Assembly: GCF_026341815.1 (NCBI RefSeq)
Contig: NZ_JAPENX010000001.1
Coordinates: 6,820,001 to 6,884,000 of the forward strand
Direction: 5' to 3'
DNA from: Streptomyces sp. NBC_00572
Lineage (GTDB): Bacteria > Actinomycetota > Actinomycetes > Streptomycetales > Streptomycetaceae
Length of the DNA: 64,000 nucleotides
Position numbers and translations under genes: made by a program. Below are positions 9,255 to 17,954 of the stretch, piece after piece. The notes under the pieces were generated by a model. That model worked only from the letters and a program-made list of their open reading frames with translations, ran no database searches and was not told the origin of the DNA. How positions within the stretch are numbered: position 1 is the first letter of the stretch; each line of letters starts with the position of its first letter.

Positions 9255-9517
9255 GGGGACTCCGGTTCGAAAGCTATCTCGGACAGTTCCCTTCCAGCAC
9301 ATCACCGGAGTTCGCGCAGATCGTCGGCGTGCGGAACGAGAAGCCGTACGGGGCCCTGGACCTGGCCGTCCACCGGACCAGGACCCTGGTCCTGGTCCGA
9401 TCTCGGCCGAGGGGCGGAGCCGGCGCTGCGGCACGCAGGGACAATGGCATCAGCCAGGTACCGATGCCGGGCGGGCCGTCCGGCATCACGGCGGAGAACA
9501 GCGAAGAAGGGACCAAC
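9255..9517. promoter_or_regulatory. Divergent promoter region of exporter and two-component system
   Basis: These 263 bp separate the GTG of the MMPL gene from the ATG of the kinase gene and must hold both promoters. The kinase start is preceded by gaagaaggg. No clear inverted repeat was seen, but a NarL-type response regulator would be expected to bind here. Confidence 0.5.
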
Positions 9518-10759
9518 ATGGCGACGCGTCGCAGCGCCTTGCCGTCGCGCCAGGAACTACGCGGGCGCCTCTTCCCGCCGGACGCCGACACGTTGCCGTG
9601 GACCCGCAACGACGCCCTGCTGACCGTCGGAGCGGCCGTCGTGGACCTCGTCGGATATACCGCGTTCTCACAGGTCGCAGGCGTGCCCATGTCGAGTGTC
9701 GGCATCCTGCTACTGGCGGTGTCCGCGCTGCCGCTGCTCATGAGGCGCCGCTTCCCGCTCACCGTCATGACCGTCAGCCTGGTGCTCGTTGCGCTGCTGA
9801 ACCTGACGACGTCCATAAGCCATCACTTCGGCGTCACCCTCGCGGTCGCCCTCTACTCGGCTGCCCGGACGGGCCGTCCGTGGGCGACGGCCGCCCTGAC
9901 GATCGGGGCGATAGGCGTCACCCTGCTCACCCCGGACCTCGCCGCCCCGCATGGGTTCGGGAACGTGACCAGCGCCTCCCTCGCCGCCTGCCTCGTTGCC
10001 GCCACCGGCCTCGCGGTCAACCGGTGGCACCAGGAGACGGAGGCCAACCGCCGGCTCCTCGCCGACCGGGCGCTTGCCGAGGAACGCCGCCGCATCGCCA
10101 GGGAGCTGCATGACATCGTCGCCCACCGCATCACCATCATGCAGCTGATGGCGGGCGGTGCCCGCGCCAACCTCGACCACGACCCCGGTGTCGCCCGCGA
10201 TGCCCTGGTCACCTTGGAGGAGTCGGGGCGGCTGGCCCTGCGTGAGATGCGGCAGCTCCTCGACGTCCTGCGGACCGACGAGGACACGGCGACCGACCGG
10301 CATGGCACCCCGGAGGCGCCGCAGCCTGGCCTGGCCGACCTCGACCGCCTGATCAAGGAATCTCGGCAGGCCGGACAGCCCACCGAGCTGACCGTGGATG
10401 GCGAGCCCGGACGACTGCCGCCGGTGGTCGGTCTCACCCTCTACCGGGTCGTCCAGGAAGCACTGACCAATGCCCGCAAGCATGCAGGGCCCAACGTCCC
10501 GGTGAAGGTCCGCCTCACATGTCTACCCGAGCGCGTCCGCGTGTCCGTCACCGACCAGGGCGCGATGGACGCGGCAGAGTTTCCTTTGGCCCCCGGCATC
10601 AGGCATGGCGCCGGACACGGTCTGGTCGGCATGCGTGAACGGATCGCCCTGCACGGCGGCGTGCTGGAGGCCGGTCCGCTGTCCGAGGCCGGCTTCCGGG
10701 TCGTGGCCAGCCTGCCGCTGGAAGCTCCGACGGGCGAGGAAGAGGAGACTGACCGGTGA
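9518..10759 (+). CDS. Sensor histidine kinase, NarL/DesK type
   Basis: The protein is 413 residues from the ATG at 9518 (MATRRSALPSRQ), which has a good ribosome site; a longer frame from 9215 overlaps the exporter gene and is not used. Membrane helices fill about residues 35-165. The HisKA_3 box reads RRRIARELHDIVAHRITIMQ with the phospho-accepting His near residue 198. The ATPase domain follows with VVQEALTNARKHA (N box) and GHGLVGMRERIALHGG (G box). It passes phosphate to the regulator encoded immediately downstream, with which it overlaps by four bases (GTGA). Confidence 0.93.
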   Translation: MATRRSALPSRQELRGRLFPPDADTLPWTRNDALLTVGAAVVDLVGYTAFSQVAGVPMSSVGILLLAVSALPLLMRRRFPLTVMTVSLVLVALLNLTTSISHHFGVTLAVALYSAARTGRPWATAALTIGAIGVTLLTPDLAAPHGFGNVTSASLAACLVAATGLAVNRWHQETEANRRLLADRALAEERRRIARELHDIVAHRITIMQLMAGGARANLDHDPGVARDALVTLEESGRLALREMRQLLDVLRTDEDTATDRHGTPEAPQPGLADLDRLIKESRQAGQPTELTVDGEPGRLPPVVGLTLYRVVQEALTNARKHAGPNVPVKVRLTCLPERVRVSVTDQGAMDAAEFPLAPGIRHGAGHGLVGMRERIALHGGVLEAGPLSEAGFRVVASLPLEAPTGEEEETDR

Positions 10760-11484
10760 GCTGGACAGACGTCGAAAACGAGGCCGCGGGCGAGCGGATG
10801 ATCCGGGTACTGATCGCGGACGACCAGCCGCTTGTGCGGCGCGGGCTGGCCCTGATCCTCGGCCCCTCTCCGGGCATCACCGTGGTTGCGGAGGCCGAAA
10901 ACGGCGAGCAGGCTCTTGTGCTCGCCCGCGAGCACCGTCCCGACGTCGTGGTGATGGACATCCGGATGCCCGTCCTCGACGGGGTGGCCGCCACCGAGCG
11001 ACTGGCTCGTGACCTTCCCGAGTGCCGGGTGCTCGCCCTCAGCACCTTCGACATGGACGAGTACGTGGTCGCCGCACTGCGCGCCGGCGCATACGGTTTC
11101 CTGCCCAAGGACAGCTCGCCCGAGGACCTCGTGGCCGCGATCCGCACCGTCCGTGCGGGCGAGGCCGCCGTCGCTCCCCGTCTGCTGACCCGGCTGATCT
11201 CCGCCTATGTCAGGAACGAGCAGGTTGCGCCCCCGAACCGTCGGCGGCCCGCCGCAGAGAACACCCCCGGTCTCACCCCGCGCGAGGTGGAGGTCTGGCG
11301 CCTGGTGGCCACCGGCCTGGACAACAACCAGATCGCACACACCATGGAGATCAGTGTCTCTACCGTCAAGAACTACATCACCAGCATTTTTGACAAACTC
11401 GGCGTCCGTGACCGGGCGCAGGCTGTGATTGCGGCCTACGAGTCGGGCCTGGTGGCAGCCCGACGGGCCGCCGACCCGGACTGA
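10756..11484 (+). CDS. NarL/LuxR-family response regulator
   Basis: The protein is 242 residues from the GTG at 10756, which is coupled to the kinase stop; an ATG at 10798 (MIRVLIADDQPLV) is a possible alternative. The receiver domain shows ADDQPLV, the phospho-accepting Asp in VVMDIRMPVLDG, and LALSTFDMDEYV. The C-terminal LuxR HTH reads LTPREVEVWRLVATGLDNNQ then STVKNYITSIFDKLGVRD. With its kinase it probably controls the divergent MMPL exporter; this is inferred from position. Confidence 0.94.
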   Translation: MSWTDVENEAAGERMIRVLIADDQPLVRRGLALILGPSPGITVVAEAENGEQALVLAREHRPDVVVMDIRMPVLDGVAATERLARDLPECRVLALSTFDMDEYVVAALRAGAYGFLPKDSSPEDLVAAIRTVRAGEAAVAPRLLTRLISAYVRNEQVAPPNRRRPAAENTPGLTPREVEVWRLVATGLDNNQIAHTMEISVSTVKNYITSIFDKLGVRDRAQAVIAAYESGLVAARRAADPD

Positions 11485-11903
11485 ACCGAGCCCTTCGGGC
11501 CGGGACGACGTCCTGCCGTGTCATCTGTTGCCCCGCCTCAGGCCAGAGTCGACGGCGCTGGGTACGGTGCCGGAGTCAGCCCGCACCGCGATCCGGCACC
11601 GGACTTCATGGCCGGCCCGCCTGCCTGCCGTCAGCGCAAGCGTGGGTTCGGGCTTGGTCGACCCGCGGATGCCGAAGACCAGCCCGGCTCTGCCGCTCCC
11701 CACGGCCAGGAAGGGGGACAGGGCCCGAAGCTGTCGGACGGCTGCCCGCGATGACTCCGGCGTTCTCGTGCCCGAGCTTCACCGAGAAGCGTGGGAACAG
11801 GCCGTTCACTGAGGGTCGTTGAGCGCGCCGACGTGTGAGCGGCACAGGCCGGCGGCCTTGATGTCGACAACGACCACATAGGAAACAGGTGGGGGTCACC
11901 CTC
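11485..11903. other. Intergenic region, no supported gene
   Basis: About 420 bp downstream of the response regulator have short open frames on both strands, none with a recognised product or a clear start. The region may be eroded coding DNA like other stretches of this island. Confidence 0.4.
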
Positions 11904-11936
11904 GTCGGGCCCGGGACGGCAGGTCCCGGGCCCGAC
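11904..11936. terminator. Perfect 13-bp hairpin
   Basis: gtcgggcccggga (11904-11916) pairs with tcccgggcccgac (11924-11936) across a seven-base loop. It lies just beyond the stop of the hydrolase gene on the minus strand and probably ends its transcript. Confidence 0.7.
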
Positions 11937-11963
11937 ACCCGCCGAGGGTGCGTTGGCTGGTGG

Positions 11964-13211
11964 TTACGCCTCCTGGAGCTTGCCCACGATCCACTCGCCG
12001 AGTTCTCGGGTCATGACGGTGTGGCCTTCGTTGGTGGTGGCGCAGAGGAAGTCGTGAAGATCGCTTTCCTCGGCGTCGACCTTGCTGTAGAGGGCGTTGT
12101 GGTCATCGATGCGGGCCGATGCCACGGCGCTGACGGTGGGGACGAAGGTGGAGGCGTTGTGGGCGAGTTCCGCCGGGACGCCGTTGACAACCCCGGCCAG
12201 CATGGCGGCCATGCCGAAGTTGGCGGCGTCTTCCAGGAGCGGGGCCTTGGGGAAGAGGCCTCCGGGGGCGCCGTCGAGTTCGGGGAAGCCGGTGGTGCGG
12301 ATCGAGACCCGGTCCTGGCCGGGCTTCTCCATCCACGCGACGGTCTGCGATCCCTTGCCCTGGGTGCGGAGCTCGCCGGCCACCTCCGGCCCGTCGGCGG
12401 TCAACGCGGTGTCGCCGGCGGGGATGGCGTTCCCGTCACCGGTGCCCGTTCCGTTGGCGACACCGAGGAGGCGGGGGATCTGGGGCCAGCTGCCCACCCG
12501 CTCCAGGGCGTTCAGGAAGTCGGTCCGCTCCTGGTCCTGGCCGCCGGCGACGTCGAGGGTCGTGTCGGCGCCGGTTTCGAGGTGCCAGCGCAGCATCTGG
12601 CGAGCGGCCGGGCTGTTGACGAGGTCGGAGTAGAGGCTGAGGAGCGGGTTGGTGTCGCCCCAGTACTCCTTCACGAAGTGGGCGAATGCCTGGACTCCGA
12701 GGGGCAGCCACGCGCCGCGGTGCGGGGTGTCGTAGGAGAGGTAGGTGGAGGTCTCGTGCTGCTCCTTCTGCCTTTCCATCTTGGCCAGGGCGTAGCGCGT
12801 GACCAGTCCTCCCATGCTGAAGCCGCCCACCGTCAGCGGGGCGTTTCCTTCGCGGTCGGCGACCGTCCTCCTGATGCACTCGATCGCGACGGCGGCGTTG
12901 TCGAGGATGGACGCGGAGCGGTCGGCGAAGCCCAGGAGGACGACGTCGAAGCCGTTGTCGCGCAGCGTGGAGATGAACGGGTAGTCCCCGTTCTCCAAGC
13001 CCGCGTACAGCAGGCGGCCGTTGCTCGCTCCCGAGGCGAAGCCGTCGGCGAGGATCACCGGCCGCTTGACGTGCGTCTGGCCGGACGAGCTGTGGAAGAC
13101 CCAGGCGGTTCCGTTGCGGAGCTCCCACTCGGTGTCCCAGGGGGCCGCTTGCGTGGCTGCGGGCTCAGCCCCCGGAGAGGTGCCCCAGATGTTGACGACA
13201 GGCTTGGACAT
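11964..13211 (-). CDS. Alpha/beta-hydrolase, lipase-like
   Basis: The protein is 415 residues and starts MSKPVVNIWG. The nucleophile elbow GGFSMGGLVTRYAL marks the catalytic Ser; earlier RPVILADGFASG supplies the oxyanion-side strand and LSYDTPHRGAWLPLG is typical of lipases and PGAP1-like esterases. There is no signal peptide. The substrate is unknown, but a lipid or other ester is likely. A truncated paralogue lies at 20903-21220: the segment around LERVGSWPQIPRLLGVANG here corresponds to LERLGQWPQRPRLLKLVNG there. The gene ends in a strong hairpin. Confidence 0.8.
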   Translation of the reverse strand: MSKPVVNIWGTSPGAEPAATQAAPWDTEWELRNGTAWVFHSSSGQTHVKRPVILADGFASGASNGRLLYAGLENGDYPFISTLRDNGFDVVLLGFADRSASILDNAAVAIECIRRTVADREGNAPLTVGGFSMGGLVTRYALAKMERQKEQHETSTYLSYDTPHRGAWLPLGVQAFAHFVKEYWGDTNPLLSLYSDLVNSPAARQMLRWHLETGADTTLDVAGGQDQERTDFLNALERVGSWPQIPRLLGVANGTGTGDGNAIPAGDTALTADGPEVAGELRTQGKGSQTVAWMEKPGQDRVSIRTTGFPELDGAPGGLFPKAPLLEDAANFGMAAMLAGVVNGVPAELAHNASTFVPTVSAVASARIDDHNALYSKVDAEESDLHDFLCATTNEGHTVMTRELGEWIVGKLQEA

Positions 13212-13469
13212 GCTTCGACGTCTCCTTGGTATCGCGGCTGATCATGCCGAACACGGCCATCGTCTCGACGCGAGCACCCACCCCCCGACCGACTGCAGCA
13301 AGATCACTCTTCCGGGGACGGAATGGCCTATAGCGCTCCCTCTCTCGCGCCTCGCGTACGCGGGGCGCGCCCTCTGGCCGATGAGAACGCGGTGGTACCG
13401 GGATTCTGAGTCGGGGGGCATGCCCAGGTGTGACAGGTCCGGGTTGGCCCCGCGGGTTGCGGCACAGAG

Positions 13470-13640
13470 GTGTGCACGTCTGGTGAGCAGCTGTGCGCGG
13501 AGGGCCGCCGGCAGCAGCGCCAGCTCGCCGGAGTGCTCGCCGGTACGGCCGCCGCCCTGGCCGCCGAACTGTGCCTACGTTCCGCCCTGCGGGCGACGCC
13601 GTGCTCCGGATGCCGCGACACCGGCACGTGCACGCCTTGA
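13470..13640 (+). CDS. Small cysteine-containing protein (tentative)
   Basis: A 56-residue frame from a GTG at 13470 ends in ALRATPCSGCRDTGTCTP. The closing CxxC-x5-C pattern and the alternating Ala/Leu helix before it (LAGVLAGTAAALAAELCL) look more like a real small protein than chance. No strong ribosome site precedes the GTG, and in-frame codons reach slightly further upstream without another start. It may be the tail of a longer lost gene. Function unknown. Confidence 0.3.
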   Translation: MCTSGEQLCAEGRRQQRQLAGVLAGTAAALAAELCLRSALRATPCSGCRDTGTCTP

Positions 13641-13789
13641 CGGTCGGCATGTCCCCATGGGACGGGCCGGTGTCCTGTGCAGAGCGTTGTGCACCCCTGG
13701 GTGGTGACGAGAGGGTCAGTGGGCAGGGCGGCGGTTCGCCACGGAGCGCACGCCGAGGTAGAGCACGGCGGCGATGGCGCTGTCGCGGC

Positions 13790-14210
13790 TGTCCGAGGCC
13801 TCGTTCGGCCAGACGGGGAAGGCGGGGACAAGTGGACCCGCCGCCTGGGTTCTTTGGGGTTGGCGGTGTTGTACACCGTGATCTCTATCGGTGTGGTGCA
13901 GACGGTGCTGGCCGGTGGTTCCTCCGGGGGCCGCCCCGGTGACGAGACGTCGAAGGAGTACACCGCGAGAGTGCTGAACTGGCCGGGCGGGCGGGTACTC
14001 GTCGGCGCGTTCGGAGCTGTCCTGGTCATCGTGGGCGTGGTGATACTGGTGCGCGGCCTGATGCGGAAGTTCGAGAAGAATCTCCGGACGGACGAGATGA
14101 GCCCGGCGCCGCGGCGGGTCGTCGCGGCGCTGACCACCCGCCGGCTCCGCACGACCGGAACCGCGACGGTCGCCACCGTGAGCCCGACCGTCACGTCCTT
14201 CGCTCGCGAC
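13790..14210 (+). pseudogene. DUF1206 membrane protein remnant
   Basis: The first frame reads MALSRLSEASFGQTGKAG, matching the end of the first DUF1206 repeat. A frameshift near 13845 then leads to RRLGSLGLAVLYTVISIGVV and WPGGRVLVGAFGAVLVIVGV, two membrane helices, then MRKFEKNLRTDEMSPAPRRV. The C-terminal third breaks up after about 14150. Intact DUF1206 proteins are multi-helix membrane proteins of unknown role. The N-terminal repeat is missing. Confidence 0.65.
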
Positions 14211-14275
14211 TGCGACGGGCCTGGGCCACGTGGCGGGGGTCTTGCCGCTCACCGTACGGAACGCGCACGCGACAG

Positions 14276-15589
14276 TTACTGCTTGCTGGGGTGCTTGGCC
14301 GGCTCGGCGTTGCGGCCGGTGGCCGCCAGCAGTGCGAGTACGGCGAGTACGGCGAGGAGGATGAGCACCAGGAGCAGGACGGTGAGCACCGTGGGGTGGT
14401 TCCAGAAGGCGAAGACCAGCGCCAGGATGAGCAGCACTCCGATGGTGAGCCACCGGCGGTAGGTGTTCACCCAGGTGCCCACCTTTCCGGTGTGCATTCC
14501 GTGGGCGCCGCCCCAGCGCGCGGCCGAGTCGGCCGTACGGTCGGCTGCGCCGCGCACGGCGCGCGGCATGCGGCCGGCACCGGACAGATACGCGCCGAGC
14601 GCCACGAGGATCCCGAGGACGATGGCGGTGCGGATGCTGACCCGCAGGAAGCGGAGCAGCGTGTCGAAGATCGCCGCGGCGGCGTCCGGTGACTGCACCT
14701 GCTCGGGCAGGTGGTCGAGGTAGTAGTTACGTGCGATGACCAGGCCGATGGCGAGGACCAGGCAGGCCGCGGCCGCGCCGAGCATCGTGGTCACCAGGGC
14801 CCGGCGACGGCGGCGGGCGAGTACCACCCCGATCGCGCCGAGCACCACCGTGAGAATGGGCAGCCAGTTGCCGACGACGTCGAGCAGATGGACCCCGTCC
14901 CTGATCTTCTCCAGCTTGTCGGACTGGAAGAGCACCATCTGCTTGTTGACGTCCGGGATCTTCTCGGCCGGGGAGAGTCCGGCGTCCACGAGATCCTTCT
15001 TGACCTGCTCGACGGCGGCCCCCACGTCGAGGGTGACCGTGCCGCCGCTGACCTCCACGGAGCCCCGGCCCTCACCGGTGAGTGCGTGCACCACGGCCGC
15101 ATGGGCGACCCGGTTGGCGCCGGTCCAGACGGTCTCGAACCGGTCGCTCTCGACGAAGCGGGTCGCCACCTTCGTGACGGCCTGGTCGACCGCCGAGTCC
15201 AGCTGCGGCCCCAGCGACTTGATCGCCTTACCGACCCGGGGCGGCAGCCCCTGGGACTCCAGCCATGCCGCGATGTCGGACGTGACCTGCGAGCCGTCGA
15301 CCCTGGCGTCCGCGGCTGCGGCGATGCGGGTGACGGCAGCCGCCTCAATGGCCGGGTCCGACGCGAGGGGGGTGACCGTCGAGACGTACCGGTCGGTGTC
15401 CAGCACGATGTCGTGCACCCAGACGGTGATCAGGGACACCGGAACGAGGATGCAGGTGAGCGTGATCAGCACGGCCGAGACGGTGCTCATCGCGATCCGT
15501 CCGGCGCGTGAGCCCTTCCGGCTCGACGACGGCGGCGACGGGGTGTGAGGAGCGACGTCGGACGGCTCGGGCTCGGGCGGCGTACTCAT
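14276..15589 (-). CDS. Integral membrane protein of unknown function
   Basis: The protein is 437 residues from the ATG at 15589, preceded by gggag at five bases. After a proline/serine-rich N-terminus there is one helix (STVSAVLITLTCILVPVSLI), an outside domain of about 200 residues with many charged residues, then helices at LPILTVVLGAIGVVLA, MLGAAAACLVLAIGLVIA, TAIVLGILVALGAYLS, TIGVLLILALVFAF and VLLLVLILLAVLAVLALLA. This one-plus-five layout is common in actinobacterial envelope proteins. No enzymatic motif is visible. It has no clear operon partner. Confidence 0.75.
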   Translation of the reverse strand: MSTPPEPEPSDVAPHTPSPPSSSRKGSRAGRIAMSTVSAVLITLTCILVPVSLITVWVHDIVLDTDRYVSTVTPLASDPAIEAAAVTRIAAAADARVDGSQVTSDIAAWLESQGLPPRVGKAIKSLGPQLDSAVDQAVTKVATRFVESDRFETVWTGANRVAHAAVVHALTGEGRGSVEVSGGTVTLDVGAAVEQVKKDLVDAGLSPAEKIPDVNKQMVLFQSDKLEKIRDGVHLLDVVGNWLPILTVVLGAIGVVLARRRRRALVTTMLGAAAACLVLAIGLVIARNYYLDHLPEQVQSPDAAAAIFDTLLRFLRVSIRTAIVLGILVALGAYLSGAGRMPRAVRGAADRTADSAARWGGAHGMHTGKVGTWVNTYRRWLTIGVLLILALVFAFWNHPTVLTVLLLVLILLAVLAVLALLAATGRNAEPAKHPSKQ

Positions 15590-15871
15590 GACACTCCCGG
15601 GACGGCTGCGGTGAAACTGCCTTTTGCCGTCATTAGGCACTCAAGGTTGCGGCTACCGCACTCTGGGTTGGTCTTCTGGGGTGTGAGCCAGCCCCGGGAG
15701 ACTGGCGAACACCACTACGTGCTTCGGGTGACCGCGTCCTGGCGCTGCGATCGGCTTTCCGAAGGGGAGGTGAACTGCCTCGCTCCGCTACTTCACTCGA
15801 CGGCGGCAGTCTGTGGGTAGCCACGACCTGCTCAGCCGTATCCGCCGTCCGGGGGCTCACCAGCACCCAGT

Positions 15872-16970
15872 TCAGCCGGCTGCCGTACGATTCGCGCTCT
15901 CGTCTGCCCGGATTGCGCCGGCCCGCACGCGCAGTTCCTCGACGATGCCGACACCCCCTAGCACGCCGGCGACGCTGGCACCGGCGGCGACGGACATCAT
16001 CACAGTGGCCGGGTGCAGGGAGACCGTGCGGCTCTGGATGAACGGCTGCACGAAGTTCCCCTCGATCGCTTGTACCCACGACCACGAGGAGCGCCCACAG
16101 TGCCGTGGAGGTTCCTCCATCGGCCAGGGCGACCAGCACGGCCACCAGGCCGGACAGGAAAGCTCCCACAAAGGGCATGTAGGCACCCAGGAACACGAGG
16201 GCGCCCAGACCGGCGGCTCAGGGCACGCCGAGGATCACCAGCCCGGTGAAGATGAGCAGGGCGTCGATCACCGCGATGAGCATGGTGCCGCGCATGTAGC
16301 CGCTCAGCGAGGCATAGGCCTGCCGTCCGCATGCCACCGCAGTCTCGGCCTGGCCGCCGGGGACCAGGCGGCGGGCGAATGCCTCGGTGCGGTTGCCGTC
16401 GCGCAGGAAGAGGAAGAGGAAGAGGAAGACCAGAGCGAGGGCGAGGACCAGGCCCGCGAGGACCTGCGTCGCCAGACTCAGGCCTGACACCACCCCCGAC
16501 GCCACCGAGCGGCCGATGGCTGTGCCCGCGTCGGACATGCCGTCGACCGCGCTCTGCATCCGCTCACCCACCGAACCGAAGCGGTCGGCAAGTTCGTCCC
16601 CCGCTTCGGCGAGACCGCGGGCGATCTTCCCAGCACTCTCCGAGAGCGATTGGACGACGCCGACAAGCGCGGCGCATACCAGGATGACCAGACCTGCACA
16701 GGTGAGCCCGGCGGCAAGCGTGCGCGAGGTCCCGTGCTTCATCAGCCATGGCATCAAAGGCTGGAGCAACGCCGTCCCCAGCAGGGCGAGGATGAACGGC
16801 ACCGTGGCTGCACGAAGCCCCACGACGACGAACACGATGAATGTCGCCACCCCGAGCGCCAGCAGCACGGTCGCCGACCAGGCCGCGACCTTGCGGGTGG
16901 TGGGCGACAGGCCCGTGAACAAGCGGTCGCCGCCACTGTCGCGGACCTGAGCCATCTCGCACCCACCCAT
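15872..16970 (-). pseudogene. AI-2E family transporter, interrupted
   Basis: The frame from 16970 gives the N-terminal two thirds of an AI-2E (PerM) transporter: ATVLLALGVATFIVFVVVGL, FILALLGTALLQPLMPWL, a long helical insert and a C-terminal VIDALLIFTGLVILGVP. A TGA at about 16217 then falls inside the membrane core. The same frame continues as LVFLGAYMPFVGAFLSGLVA, and after a frameshift near 16070 as QAIEGNFVQPFIQSRTVSLH, the family signature, ending at 15872. One stop and one shift make a functional product unlikely. Confidence 0.8.
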
Positions 16971-17320
16971 TGATACCGGACCCGCCGGCCAGCAGGTTCG
17001 GGCCCAGTACAGCCGCGACCTGCCGCTCTGTCGTGCTGCCTCGCCCGAAGCTCCCCTCTCGCAGTAACCCGCTATTCAGGATTCCGCGCGGGCCAAGGTG
17101 ACGGCTGTCCCGTCGTGGCGCCCTGTCCGGCCCGTGGCCGGCAGTCCACAGCGGCGGTCAGCAAGGCACGACCGCAGCGGCTGACGATGCCTGCCCAAGC
17201 CGGTGACCTCTTACCGCCCCGAATGGCATGCACTCGGGTGCGGATGTCCCCTGGTCATGTCTAGGTGGACTTGTCATCCCCGTAGCGACCCAGTCGCGCC
17301 GCCATGTTCGAGGAGCTCCC
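16971..17320. other. Intergenic region, nothing recognised
   Basis: These 350 bp upstream of the lipoprotein gene show no supported gene or hairpin of note. The lipoprotein ribosome site (gaggagctccc) lies at its right end. Confidence 0.5.
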
Positions 17321-17749
17321 GTGAAGCGTTACCTCCTGACCGTTGCGCTCTGCGCCACTGCGGTGTTCGGACTCGCCGCATGCTCCGACGACGACAGTTC
17401 GGCGTCGGATGATGCGACCAAGGCTGCCGGCGAGCTCTGCACCGACCTCTCCGAACTGAAGGGCGACAACGCCAAGCTGAAGGCACTGGATCCGAGCTCC
17501 GCGACCAAGGAGCAGGTCGAAGACGCGGTTGACGCCGTTCGTGACGACTGGGACAGCGTCAAGGAGAACGCGGCCACCATGAGGGAAGCCGAGCGGACGG
17601 CTGTCCAGGAAGCTGCCGACGACCTGAAGAAGTCCTACGACGACCTGCCGGACGACACCACAGGGCGGGATGCTCGTACCCAACTCCAGCCGCAGATTCA
17701 GAAGCTCGAGGAGACCGTGACGGCAGCTGCGACCAGCCTCAACTGCTGA
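17321..17749 (+). CDS. Small lipoprotein
   Basis: The protein is 142 residues from a GTG at 17321 behind gaggag. The signal peptide KRYLLTVALCATAVFG ends in the lipobox LAAC, so the mature protein is anchored by a lipid-modified Cys followed by SDDDSSASDD. The rest is acidic and helical with heptad-like spacing (QEAADDLKKSYDDLP, QIQKLEETVTAA), suggesting a coiled coil outside the membrane. No function is known. Confidence 0.75.
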   Translation: MKRYLLTVALCATAVFGLAACSDDDSSASDDATKAAGELCTDLSELKGDNAKLKALDPSSATKEQVEDAVDAVRDDWDSVKENAATMREAERTAVQEAADDLKKSYDDLPDDTTGRDARTQLQPQIQKLEETVTAAATSLNC

Positions 17750-17954
17750 CCGGACAAGCCTCGGCGTGCCAGTGCTGCGGCGGACCCGGGCGGTGATCAC
17801 CGCCTCAGGCTGCAGCGTTCGTTCAACCCACGCACGCCGTCACGCACCGGCTGTGCCCTCGGCAGGTCGCAACGGATCGCAACGGAGCCCTGGCCCGCCG
17901 CCTGGTGCAGCTGATGCGCATGCGGCGTGTCCATGAGGCGGGCAGCATGGTGGT

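Noticed and set aside
5916..9623. A very long open frame on the plus strand
   Set aside because: It is antisense to the MMPL exporter, which has clear motifs, codon pattern and start; long antisense frames are common at this GC content.
13716..13790. Tail-like minus-strand frame ending VANRRPAH
   Set aside because: Too short to assign and overlapped by the DUF1206 remnant on the other strand.
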